Assembly (NCBI GenBank): GCA_023251455.1
Contig: JAHEYT010000072.1
Span: forward strand, 1 to 32,679
DNA from: Bacteroidota bacterium
GTDB taxonomy: Bacteria; Bacteroidota; Bacteroidia; Bacteroidales; Prolixibacteraceae
Length of the DNA stretch: 32,679 nt
Direction: 5' to 3'
Shown: positions 22,658 through 30,548 of the stretch, piece by piece
How the letters are laid out: each line of letters begins with the position of its first letter
Position numbering within the stretch: position 1 is the stretch's first letter
Position numbers and translations under genes: made by a program
The notes under the pieces: model-generated
Databases searched by the model: none
What the model saw: only the letters and a program-made list of their open reading frames with translations
Told to the model about the DNA's origin: nothing

Positions 22658-23692
22658 CTAATTGAATGTCCGTCTTTTTTGAAAGTGGTTGGAATAAGCG
22701 GCATACCAATCGTATAGCTTGTTAATTCCTTCCTGAATAGATATATGGGGCTTGTAATGTAGCTCCTGTTCGAGCGCCGTGGTATCGGCATAAGTTTGAT
22801 AAACATCGCCGGGCTGCATCTCAACCATCCGTTTAATTGCAGTTTTACCGGTCACACTTTCGATGGCAGTAATAAAATCGAGAAGCTGAACCGGCTCACC
22901 AGCCCCGATATTGTAGATTTTGTAAGGAATTTCACCAGCCGGTGCGTGATCGATAATTATCGATAATCCCTCAATAATATCGTCGATATAAGTGAAATCG
23001 CGCGAAAGCTTTCCGTAGTTAAAAACCTTGATTGGTTTCTGGTTCACGATCGAATCCATAAATAAAAACGGCGCCATGTCGGGCCTTCCCCACGGTCCAT
23101 AAACGGTAAAGAAACGAACCCCAGTGGTTGGAATATTGTACAATTTGCTGTAAGTATGAGCCATGAGTTCGTTCGATCGTTTGCTTGCCGCATACAGGCT
23201 AACCGGCGAATCAACCTTATCCGACTCGCTGTACGGAACTTTTTTATTCATGCCGTAAACACTGCTCGAACTGGCATACAACAAATGTTTGACCGGATAA
23301 AAACGGCAGGCCTCCAGGATGTTCATAAACCCGATAATGTTTGAATTGATGTAAGCGTAAGGGTTATCAATCGAGTGCCTCACCCCTGCCTGAGCCGCCA
23401 AATGACAAATCCCGTCAAAATGCTCATTAGCAAAAAGCTTGTCAATAAATACTTTATCCTGAAGATCGGCTTTTATGAACCTGTAATTGGGGTTCACCGA
23501 GCTTTTTACCGACTGGTGGTTCTTTATGAGTTCTTTCCTGATTCCGGTCTCGGCCAGACGGGCATATTTCAATTCCACATCGTAATAATTGTTGATGTTG
23601 TCGATCCCGACGACTCGGTTCCCTTTTTCTGCAAAATGCTTTACCGTATGAAATCCGATAAAACCGGCGGCACCTGTTACTAAAATCTTCAT
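22658..23692 (-). CDS. UDP-glucuronate 4-epimerase-like SDR enzyme
   Basis: This 344-residue extended short-chain dehydrogenase has the NAD-binding motif GAAGFIGFH (7-15), the Ser cluster ASSSSVYG (140-147) and the catalytic YAASK (Tyr167, Lys171). The segment VVGIDNINNYYDVELKYARL, the R-H-S-I-D-N-P-Y stretch and RFFTVYGPWGRPDMA are typical of UDP-glucuronate 4-epimerases (CapI/LpsL type), which convert UDP-GlcA to UDP-GalA. The UDP-GlcA would come from the Ugd encoded at 28068-29402. The length is normal. It lies 11 bp after the GT39 gene in the same operon. Substrate choice among related sugar-nucleotide epimerases is inferred from the family, not proved. Confidence 0.88.
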   Translation of the reverse strand: MKILVTGAAGFIGFHTVKHFAEKGNRVVGIDNINNYYDVELKYARLAETGIRKELIKNHQSVKSSVNPNYRFIKADLQDKVFIDKLFANEHFDGICHLAAQAGVRHSIDNPYAYINSNIIGFMNILEACRFYPVKHLLYASSSSVYGMNKKVPYSESDKVDSPVSLYAASKRSNELMAHTYSKLYNIPTTGVRFFTVYGPWGRPDMAPFLFMDSIVNQKPIKVFNYGKLSRDFTYIDDIIEGLSIIIDHAPAGEIPYKIYNIGAGEPVQLLDFITAIESVTGKTAIKRMVEMQPGDVYQTYADTTALEQELHYKPHISIQEGINKLYDWYAAYSNHFQKRRTFN

Positions 23693-23703
23693 GGTCTGCT
23701 TTT

Positions 23704-25275
23704 TTATTCTATTTCAACATAGTAGTAAATTCCTGTCTGACAGGTCTTCTTACCTTTAATAAATACCTGAATGGAGTCATTTCGCTCAATGGCTTTATTC
23801 CAGGTGAATAGAATTGCTGGTGTTTTTATTTTATTCGTTTTGTACAGATCGCTTATCTTCAGTTTTTTGAGTGGTTTCTCCAGATAAACATCCAGATTAT
23901 CGCCTTTGGTCATTTCGCAATAATAGTAGTTCATCCCACCTTTTTTAATCGCTGTTTCTTTTGCCTGATTGCACAACTGGTTGAGTCCGATCATTGAATT
24001 GTACTGCGGCACTGCTAACGATACCGTAAAAACGGCAAGCAACATACCGGTACCCATTGTAATTATTCCAACATTCAAATGGTGTTTGTACAGATATCTC
24101 AGTGTTAGAATTCCTGTTCCGGAAAGTATAAAGGCTGCGAAAAGCACCATGTAAGAGGAACTTAATGCACTGATGTTGATAAAATATTGCGCAATGATTA
24201 TTCCCGGTAAAGCAATGCATAGCAAACCGGCCGGAATACCCAAAAGAATGTATAGCCATCGCGGTGAACCTAACTTCTTGAACCACAGCAACGATAGATA
24301 AATGAAAAATGGAAAAGCAGGGAGCAGATACACCGCTAGCTTGGAGCTAAAAAGTGATAAAATTACAAATGTAGAAATCGTAATCGCCAGAAAGAAGCGC
24401 TCCAGATCGGTTGATACCATTCGTTTCTTTAGCCCGACCCAAAGAATACCCATGACCAGAAACGACCATGGAGCCAGCGAATACCAAATCGTCACGAAAT
24501 AATAGAAAAATGGTTCTTTGTGATGAAACGAATTCACTGCACGGTTCACCGTTTGATTAAAGAGCAGATTGTTGAGGTACTGACTTCCTCCTTCAGCATA
24601 AACTCCTGCAAACCACGCTCCACAAAGGAATAATAACACAACCAGCGTTTTCCATCCCCAATATCTGCCTATGGTTTTCAGCTCTTTTTTCAGGATCAGA
24701 AAAACTAAGGTTGAAACCAAAGGCACAATTATCCCCATTGGCCCTTTGGTAAATAAAGCCATAAATACGAAGATCGGAAACAGCCACGAATCGAGTGGTT
24801 TTCCCTCACCGCTGTACATCCTGAAAAAAGTATAAAGAGCCAGAACGATAAACATACACATCATCATATCCATGCGGAGTACAATGGCTGTTCCGATAAA
24901 AAAACCGCAGGTCATCAGCATCAGTTCTCCGACCAGGCGTTCCTTTTCTGAGAGGAGCTTTCCGACCCATTTATCCATGATGTAAACCACAATCAATGCC
25001 GGGACAAATGAAAACAGGCTCAGGAAAAACATGCTGTGATACCCAAAAATAGATTTGCCCAGCATCACAATCCATAGGTAAAGTGGCGGTTTATCGGCGT
25101 AAATCACTCCGTGGTTGAAGAATGTAAATATTGAGCCATTGTGAAGCGCTTCATCGGCAATACTCAGGTACCGAAGTTCATTATCGGGCGAAAAGTCGCG
25201 AAAAATGAAAATCGGTAAAAATGCCAATGAATACAGGAAATAGCGAATGGCTTTATTGTTCATATACTGGTTCAT
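23704..25275 (-). CDS. GT39/ArnT-like membrane glycosyltransferase
   Basis: This protein of about 523 residues has an N-terminal periplasmic loop with SPDNELRYLSIADEAL and YADKPPLYLW, the signature of ArnT/PMT-type lipid-linked-sugar transferases, and about 12 hydrophobic segments. A C-terminal soluble domain follows. Such enzymes transfer a sugar from a polyprenyl-phosphate donor to lipid A or another acceptor on the periplasmic side. Two ATGs near the start (25275 and 25263) both lie inside the end of the LAB_N gene; the frame continues upstream to 25332, but the sequence there is not membrane-like. The donor sugar is not shown by the sequence; neighbours suggest galacturonate or a related uronic sugar. 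Confidence 0.87.
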   Translation of the reverse strand: MNQYMNNKAIRYFLYSLAFLPIFIFRDFSPDNELRYLSIADEALHNGSIFTFFNHGVIYADKPPLYLWIVMLGKSIFGYHSMFFLSLFSFVPALIVVYIMDKWVGKLLSEKERLVGELMLMTCGFFIGTAIVLRMDMMMCMFIVLALYTFFRMYSGEGKPLDSWLFPIFVFMALFTKGPMGIIVPLVSTLVFLILKKELKTIGRYWGWKTLVVLLFLCGAWFAGVYAEGGSQYLNNLLFNQTVNRAVNSFHHKEPFFYYFVTIWYSLAPWSFLVMGILWVGLKKRMVSTDLERFFLAITISTFVILSLFSSKLAVYLLPAFPFFIYLSLLWFKKLGSPRWLYILLGIPAGLLCIALPGIIIAQYFINISALSSSYMVLFAAFILSGTGILTLRYLYKHHLNVGIITMGTGMLLAVFTVSLAVPQYNSMIGLNQLCNQAKETAIKKGGMNYYYCEMTKGDNLDVYLEKPLKKLKISDLYKTNKIKTPAILFTWNKAIERNDSIQVFIKGKKTCQTGIYYYVEIE

Positions 25276-25897
25276 CATGAGACATCGTTTTTTGTTCTTT
25301 CCTGTAAATAGCGATGTTGCGGGTATAGGCAATAAATCCGACCGATTGTCCCAGAATCAATATCGGATCAACACGAATTATTCCATAACTGGCAATTATT
25401 CCGGAGCCAACCAGACTAATAATCCAGAAGCCAACCGGAAGTAACGATTCATTTCTCCGCATCGAATAAATCCACTGATATACAAAGCGCAGGGTAAAGA
25501 TGATCTGGCCTGCTGAACCCCATATAATCAGCCACAAAGGGATTTTTGTATTGTTCAGGAAATTGGAAACGAAGTAATCTCCGTTTTTCAGAACGAATCC
25601 GATGGCACAAATTGGAGTGAGAAAAAGGATGGCCTGCACGACGACGTTGATTTTTTTCCAGACCCCATTTTCATTCAGGTTCCAGATATAGATGTAATAC
25701 GAAATCAACTGGCCCAGCAATATCGAGAAGTCGTTACGAAACCATCCGTAAATACAGAAAAGATAGGACGCAATAATGCTCAGCACCCAGTAAATGGTGG
25801 GCGAAAGCACTTTTTTTGCACGCTCCGAAAGTACCCATTGCAGAAGCGTGCGCATGAAAAAGAGTACCTGCGAAATAAAACCTAACAAGTAAATCAT
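25253..25897 (-). CDS. Membrane protein with two LAB_N (lipid-A-disaccharide-synthase N-terminal) domains
   Basis: This 214-residue protein has two homologous three-helix halves (about 1-75 and 120-200). Each has a Q-[WR]-x-x-S-E/R-R pattern (LLQWVLSERAK and VYQWIYSMRRN), a Pro-x-x-[FY]W step and a GQ-containing third helix (LLGQLISYYIYIWNL and ILGQSVGFIAYTRN). The LAB_N family occurs fused to LpxB or as stand-alone membrane proteins beside ArnC/ArnT-type genes; its biochemical role is unsettled, and a lipid-linked-sugar flippase role is a guess. Its start abuts the GT2 stop and its end overlaps the GT39 start, so the three are likely translated together. Confidence 0.85.
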   Translation of the reverse strand: MIYLLGFISQVLFFMRTLLQWVLSERAKKVLSPTIYWVLSIIASYLFCIYGWFRNDFSILLGQLISYYIYIWNLNENGVWKKINVVVQAILFLTPICAIGFVLKNGDYFVSNFLNNTKIPLWLIIWGSAGQIIFTLRFVYQWIYSMRRNESLLPVGFWIISLVGSGIIASYGIIRVDPILILGQSVGFIAYTRNIAIYRKEQKTMSHDEPVYEQ

Positions 25898-26692
25898 CTA
25901 TTCAATATTATTTTCTCCAACTTGATAATTGATGTACCTTTTCTTCATCCACCGGTATGCAAAGCAGTCGATAAACGGACCCACCAGCCTGTTCCGAAGG
26001 TTGTATTTCGATTTTCCGGCTACCCGCGGGAAATGCCTAACCGGAACCTGCGCCACTTTTCCGTTTTGCAACTGAATTAAGGCAGGGAAAAAGCGGTGCA
26101 TCCCTGTGAATAAAGGAATACGTTTGGCATAGTCGGTCTTCATTATTTTCAGCGGACAACCAGTATCAGCTACCCCATCTTTAGTCATAAACCTCCGGAA
26201 GCCATTGGCAATTTTGGAAGATGCTCGCTTTACGAACGAATCGTCGCGATTGACACGTATGCCCATTACCAACTCGTACTCTTCTACATACGGAATCAAC
26301 AAGTGAAAATCTTTCGGTGTGGTCTGTAAATCGGCATCGATATAGCCAACGTAAGTCGACCAGGTTGCATCGATTCCTGCTTTAAGTGCCGCGCTAAGTC
26401 CCGAATTCTTTGTCAGGCTGAGATGATAAAAATGTTTCTGCCGTTTACAAACCTCGATAATCCGGTCTTTACTTTGATCTGAGGAACAGTCGTTTACAAA
26501 CAGGACGCAGGCTGTCAAAGCGGATTGCGAAACGAATGCTGAAAGTTTTTTCTCCAGCGCATAAATGTTATCCTCTTCGTTGAATACGGGTACTATTATC
26601 GTGAATTCGTAATTCGCTGTTTTGTTTTCACGATTTCTTTCGGAATCAGGGTTTCCGATCGTTTGTTTTTCGCTAATTTGAACTTCAATCAT
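25898..26692 (-). CDS. GT2 glycosyltransferase (DPM1/ArnC-like polyprenyl-phosphate sugar synthase)
   Basis: This 264-residue GT-A enzyme has the N-terminal FTIIVPVFNEEDNIYALEKK, the NDCSSD loop, a Gly/Leu-rich substrate segment (KNSGLSAALKAGID) and the metal-binding YIDADLQTTP. The family makes sugar-phospho-polyprenol from a nucleotide sugar on the cytoplasmic face. It lacks the C-terminal membrane helices of ArnC, so it is closer in form to DPM1-type soluble synthases. An N-terminal extension of about 28 residues precedes the fold. It is the first gene of the minus-strand sugar operon, 491 bp downstream of a pair of TetR-type operators. Confidence 0.88.
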   Translation of the reverse strand: MIEVQISEKQTIGNPDSERNRENKTANYEFTIIVPVFNEEDNIYALEKKLSAFVSQSALTACVLFVNDCSSDQSKDRIIEVCKRQKHFYHLSLTKNSGLSAALKAGIDATWSTYVGYIDADLQTTPKDFHLLIPYVEEYELVMGIRVNRDDSFVKRASSKIANGFRRFMTKDGVADTGCPLKIMKTDYAKRIPLFTGMHRFFPALIQLQNGKVAQVPVRHFPRVAGKSKYNLRNRLVGPFIDCFAYRWMKKRYINYQVGENNIE

Positions 26693-27138
26693 TTTCTGGC
26701 ATTTTGTTGATTTGTTTTCAGATCATCCGTTCAATGATGTTCAGGCCCTACTAACTGAATCGCGATTAATGCAGTTGAACCCGGAACTAATCTGGTTTTT
26801 AACTCTATTTGAGCTATATAAGTTACTGATATTTAACGATTAAATGGCTATTGCTGTGCATTTATTTTTCTTTTTTGATAAATTTTTCACTCAACTTTAA
26901 CTTCTAAAATCTGGCATTTGGCTGATTTTTAGTAATTTCAGAATGTTAGGTCACTATATAATTTACCCGTTTCCATTTATTCTGTATCCTGAGTTCTTTA
27001 ATGAAGTCCCTGCCCAAAACCGGTATTGAGTGACCCGATAAATGGGACAGGGACTTTGGCTGTTTTCTGAACTCTTATATTATACAATCATTGACGATTA
27101 TTCAGGAATTATATTTTAATGCTTTCAGACTCACTCTA
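26693..27138. other. AT-rich non-coding stretch between the sugar operon and the TetR operators
   Basis: No convincing open reading frame is present on either strand. It contains one long inverted repeat (separate entry). It probably contains the leader and core promoter of the glycosyltransferase operon, but no clear -33/-7 pair can be named. Confidence 0.6.
27004..27056. other. Inverted repeat in the leader of the sugar operon
   Basis: AAGTCCCTGCCCA (27004-27016) pairs with TGGGACAGGGACTT (27043-27056), with one bulged base and a 26-nt loop. No T run follows on either strand, so it is not a clear terminator. It could be a leader structure or a binding site. Confidence 0.45.
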
Positions 27139-27160
27139 AAATGATCTAACCAGATCATTT
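27139..27160 (-). other. Perfect 9-bp inverted repeat near the operators
   Basis: AAATGATCT and AGATCATTT flank a 4-nt loop. Read on the minus strand it ends in TTTTAG, so it could be a weak terminator for tetR, or a protein-binding palindrome 22 bp beyond the TetR-type operator. Confidence 0.4.
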
Positions 27161-27182
27161 CGATCATTACTTAACTATATTA

Positions 27183-27200
27183 ATACCGAACGATCGGTAT
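27183..27200. promoter_or_regulatory. TetR-type operator O2
   Basis: ATACCGAACGATCGGTAT is an 18-bp palindrome with 6-bp outer arms, nearly identical to the operator at the tetR start (27888-27905). It lies downstream of tetR and upstream of the glycosyltransferase operon. Confidence 0.75.
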
Positions 27201-27220
27201 GTGGAAGAAATAATTAACTA

Positions 27221-27240
27221 CATACCAAACGACCGGTATG
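27221..27240. promoter_or_regulatory. TetR-type operator O3
   Basis: CATACCAAACGACCGGTATG is a 20-bp palindrome of the same class, centred 39 bp from O2. The pair could bind two TetR dimers to control a promoter between or beside them. Confidence 0.72.
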
Positions 27241-27291
27241 CAGTTGATTATTTTTTTGATAACTTTATAATATCCATTTCTCTAATATGCA

Positions 27292-27879
27292 TTACTTTTT
27301 CAATAGTTTATAAAACTCTAAGTTTTGTTCTTTCAGTAAACTGATGGATTCATCAATCGAATTGTTCCTGACCAGGTTTCCGGCAAGTCCCATATTAATT
27401 GAAAAAAAATTGGTGGCAATCAACGACGTATTTATGTCTTCCCTGATCTCGCCTGATTTTATCGCATTTTCCAAAACCCTTTTAGTTTTTTCAATTTCAT
27501 TGCTAATAAAATCACTTTTTAATTCGGCATAACCAGGATAGTGACGAAACGCATCAGTAAACATCGACATGTAATTAATCGGTGTAAAAACCAATGTAAA
27601 ACTGAATAGTCTTTTGATTATTTTTTCTGCTTCAGCGCTGCATAGCTGAATGTATTCCGACAAGCTGATGGTTTCAAAGTCAGCGCTCACATCAGGAAAA
27701 TAGAGGTATTTGTCGACTACAGACTTAAAAAGCTCCTCTTTATTCTTGAAATGATGATACAATGCTCCTTTGGTAAAACCAATGGCTTTACTAATGTCAC
27801 TAATTGAAACGGCTTCGTAGCTGTGATTTAAGAACAGTTTATAAGACTCTTCTATGATAAAATCTTTTGTATTATCCAT
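27292..27879 (-). CDS. TetR/AcrR-family transcriptional regulator
   Basis: This 195-residue regulator has an N-terminal helix-turn-helix (about 18-52) with the canonical AVSISDISKAIGFTKGALYH, then HFKNKEELFKSVVDKYL. The C-terminal ligand and dimer domain is variable, as usual, and gives no ligand hint. An in-frame ATG at 27909 precedes the operator, but translation from there would encode the operator itself, so ATG at 27879 is preferred. The operator at 27888-27905 sits 9 bp before this start, suggesting negative autoregulation. The gene points toward the glycosyltransferase operon and is divergent from ugd. Confidence 0.9.
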   Translation of the reverse strand: MDNTKDFIIEESYKLFLNHSYEAVSISDISKAIGFTKGALYHHFKNKEELFKSVVDKYLYFPDVSADFETISLSEYIQLCSAEAEKIIKRLFSFTLVFTPINYMSMFTDAFRHYPGYAELKSDFISNEIEKTKRVLENAIKSGEIREDINTSLIATNFFSINMGLAGNLVRNNSIDESISLLKEQNLEFYKLLKK

Positions 27880-27887
27880 AATTAATG

Positions 27888-27905
27888 ATACTGAACGATC
27901 GGTAT
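27888..27905. promoter_or_regulatory. TetR-type operator O1 at the tetR start
   Basis: ATACTGAACGATCGGTAT differs from O2 at one position and lies between the tetR start codon and the ugd upstream region. It would allow autorepression of tetR; an effect on ugd, 163 bp away on the other strand, is possible. Confidence 0.78.
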
Positions 27906-28067
27906 GCAAATATAGATTTTATTTTTAGAAAAACCCTTAAGGGAAATAATTAACGCATTTTGTTTTCCCTTTAATTAAGATAACTGACTGGAGAATCATT
28001 GAATCGTCAACGGTTTTATTAATTTTGAATAATCAATTTTGAAAATTCAAATCATTAAATCATTTTC

Positions 28068-29402
28068 ATGAAAATCTCAGTAGTTGGGACAGGCTATGTC
28101 GGATTAGTTTCTGGCACTTGTTTTTCACAGACAGGAATTGATGTAGTTTGTGTTGATGTGGACGAGCGTAAAATAAATATGCTGAATGATGGGCAGATTC
28201 CGATTTATGAACCCGGGTTAGAAGATATTTTTAAATACAATGTTGAAAAGGGACGACTTTCGTTTACTACTAACCTTAAAGATAGCTTGATTGATTCGGA
28301 AGCTGTATTTATTGCCGTTGGAACTCCTCCTGATGAAGATGGCAGCGCCGATTTGAAGTACGTTTTAAGTGTTGCCCGTGAAATCGGCCAATATATGGAT
28401 CACTATATGGTTATCGTCACAAAAAGTACTGTCCCTGTTGGAACTTCAATAAAGGTAAAAGCAGCCATACTCGACGAACTTAAAAAGCGAAATGTAGATA
28501 TACCTTTTGACGTGGCTTCCAATCCAGAATTTTTGAAAGAAGGAAGTGCAGTAGATGACTTCCTTAAACCCGACCGAATTGTGGTGGGCATTGAATCGCC
28601 GGAAGCCGAAAAAACGATGCGCAAATTATACAAGGCATTTCTGCTGAATGGCCATCCCATTTTGTTTATGGATATTTCTTCTTCAGAAATGACCAAATAT
28701 GCAGCAAACTCGATGTTAGCCACAAAAATCAGTTTTATGAACGACATTGCCAACCTTTGCGAGTTAGTTGGCGCTGATGTTAGTATGGTGCGTAAGGGAA
28801 TTGGATCGGATGCACGCATTGGCAACAAGTTTATCTATCCCGGAACCGGTTATGGAGGATCCTGTTTTCCCAAAGATGTTCAGGCATTGGTGCGCACTGC
28901 TGACGAAAATGGTTATTCACTTGATATTCTGAAAGCTGTGGAAGCTGTGAATTACCGGCAGAAAGAAGTGCTAATCAAAAAGATAAAATCGCATTTTGGT
29001 GACGATCTGAAAGGACTCAAATTTGGATTGTGGGGTCTGGCATTTAAACCCAAGACTGATGATATGCGAGAAGCGCCGTCATTGGTTGTCATTGATAAGT
29101 TACTAAAAGAAGGGGCATCGATCATTGCTTTCGATCCTGTTGCCCAAAAAGAAGCTCACCGCATTCTTGGCAATTCAATAACCTATGCCAAAGATGAATA
29201 TGATACTTGTATTGATGTTGATGCACTAATTATTGTTACGGAGTGGCCTGAATTTAGAATGCCAAACTTCAGGGTAATTGAAAAGCTGCTTAAGACTAAG
29301 ACTATTTTCGATGGTCGTAACATCTATGAACCTGAAGAAATGAAAGAAATGAAATTCAATTATTATAGCATTGGACGAAAATCAGTTGTAATCTCAAATT
29401 AA
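28068..29402 (+). CDS. ugd: UDP-glucose 6-dehydrogenase
   Basis: This 444-residue cytoplasmic enzyme oxidises UDP-glucose to UDP-glucuronate with two NAD+. It shows the NAD motif GTGYVG (7-12), VGTPPDEDG, the hinge region around residues 205-230, and the catalytic Cys266 in GTGYGGSCFPKD. A C-terminal UDP-binding domain follows (LWGLAFKPKTDDMREAPS). Length is normal for the bacterial family. The start is preceded by an AT-rich region with no motif match to the eight-copy promoter set. It lies 5 bp ahead of the UDP-glucuronate decarboxylase gene, so the two form an operon making UDP-GlcA and UDP-xylose. Its product could also feed the 4-epimerase at 22658-23692. Confidence 0.95.
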   Translation: MKISVVGTGYVGLVSGTCFSQTGIDVVCVDVDERKINMLNDGQIPIYEPGLEDIFKYNVEKGRLSFTTNLKDSLIDSEAVFIAVGTPPDEDGSADLKYVLSVAREIGQYMDHYMVIVTKSTVPVGTSIKVKAAILDELKKRNVDIPFDVASNPEFLKEGSAVDDFLKPDRIVVGIESPEAEKTMRKLYKAFLLNGHPILFMDISSSEMTKYAANSMLATKISFMNDIANLCELVGADVSMVRKGIGSDARIGNKFIYPGTGYGGSCFPKDVQALVRTADENGYSLDILKAVEAVNYRQKEVLIKKIKSHFGDDLKGLKFGLWGLAFKPKTDDMREAPSLVVIDKLLKEGASIIAFDPVAQKEAHRILGNSITYAKDEYDTCIDVDALIIVTEWPEFRMPNFRVIEKLLKTKTIFDGRNIYEPEEMKEMKFNYYSIGRKSVVISN

Positions 29403-29407
29403 TAAGG

Positions 29408-30349
29408 ATGAAACGGATATTAGTGACCGGAGGTGCCGGTTTTGTTGGATCGCATTTGTGCGAACGATTGCTGAATGAGGGAAACGAAGTGGTTTGTATG
29501 GACAATTACTTTACAGGCAAAAAGCAAAAAATCGTTCATTTGCTTGATAATCCATATTTTGAACTGATTAGGCATGATGTTACGATGCCGTATTATATTG
29601 AAGTCGATCAAATTTACAATCTGGCCTGTCCTGCTTCACCAATCCACTATCAGTATAACCCTATCAAGACAATCAAAACTTCCGTAATGGGGGCTGTAAA
29701 TATGCTTGGTTTAGCCAAACGCGTCAGGGCTAAAATCTTACAGGCATCAACCAGCGAAGTTTATGGCGATCCGAATATCCATCCTCAGACCGAAGATTAC
29801 TGGGGACATGTTAACCCCATTGGAGTGCGTTCTTGTTACGATGAAGGAAAACGTTGCGCCGAGTCACTGTGTATAAATTATCATGCGCAGAACAATGTGC
29901 GGATTAAAATAATCAGGATCTTCAACACTTATGGCCCTAAAATGGAACCTAATGATGGTCGGGTCGTTTCAAACTTTATCATACAGGCGCTTCAAAATCA
30001 AGACATTACTATTTTTGGCGATGGAACTCAAACCCGCAGTTTTCAATATGTTACTGATTTGGTGGAAGGAATGATCCGCATGATGGCTACGGGAGATGAT
30101 TTTATCGGACCTGTAAATATTGGTAATCCTGGCGAATTCACGATGTTGGAACTGGCTCAAAACATCATCGAGCTGACCAATTCCAAATCAAAACTTGTAT
30201 TTCTTCCGTTACCCTCGGATGATCCAACCCAACGACAACCCGATATTACCCTGGCCAAAGAAAAACTGGGAGGCTGGGAACCTAAAGTTCCATTGAGAGA
30301 CGGATTAATTAAAACCATCGAATATTTCGATCAGCTTTTATCTGAATGA
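29408..30349 (+). CDS. uxs: UDP-glucuronate decarboxylase (UDP-xylose synthase)
   Basis: This 313-residue extended SDR has GGAGFVGSH (8-16), the catalytic ASTSEVYG region (113-120) and YDEGK (Tyr144, Lys148). The segments NLACPASPIHYQYNPIKTIK and RIFNTYGPKM are diagnostic of UXS-type enzymes, which decarboxylate UDP-GlcA to UDP-xylose. It is directly downstream of ugd. The product is used by glycan, capsule or lipopolysaccharide glycosyltransferases that are not obvious in this window. Confidence 0.93.
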   Translation: MKRILVTGGAGFVGSHLCERLLNEGNEVVCMDNYFTGKKQKIVHLLDNPYFELIRHDVTMPYYIEVDQIYNLACPASPIHYQYNPIKTIKTSVMGAVNMLGLAKRVRAKILQASTSEVYGDPNIHPQTEDYWGHVNPIGVRSCYDEGKRCAESLCINYHAQNNVRIKIIRIFNTYGPKMEPNDGRVVSNFIIQALQNQDITIFGDGTQTRSFQYVTDLVEGMIRMMATGDDFIGPVNIGNPGEFTMLELAQNIIELTNSKSKLVFLPLPSDDPTQRQPDITLAKEKLGGWEPKVPLRDGLIKTIEYFDQLLSE

Positions 30350-30548
30350 CCTGGAAGAAATGATATAAGAATCAATCCATAACTAAGAATTTAGGAACTG
30401 GTCTTTTGAAAAGTTTACCTTGAAATCGTTTAGAAAATTTAACATTTTCTCGTCGCATAATTTCCCTGATGTTTTTTTCTGAAAATATGGAATTAATTAT
30501 TTTCGGCGCGTTGAAAACCAATCAGAACTTTAAAGATTAACGAGAAAA

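Noticed and set aside
27879..27909. Longer TetR starting at 27909
   Set aside because: The extra residues are encoded by the operator palindrome itself, and the HTH domain fits a start at 27879.
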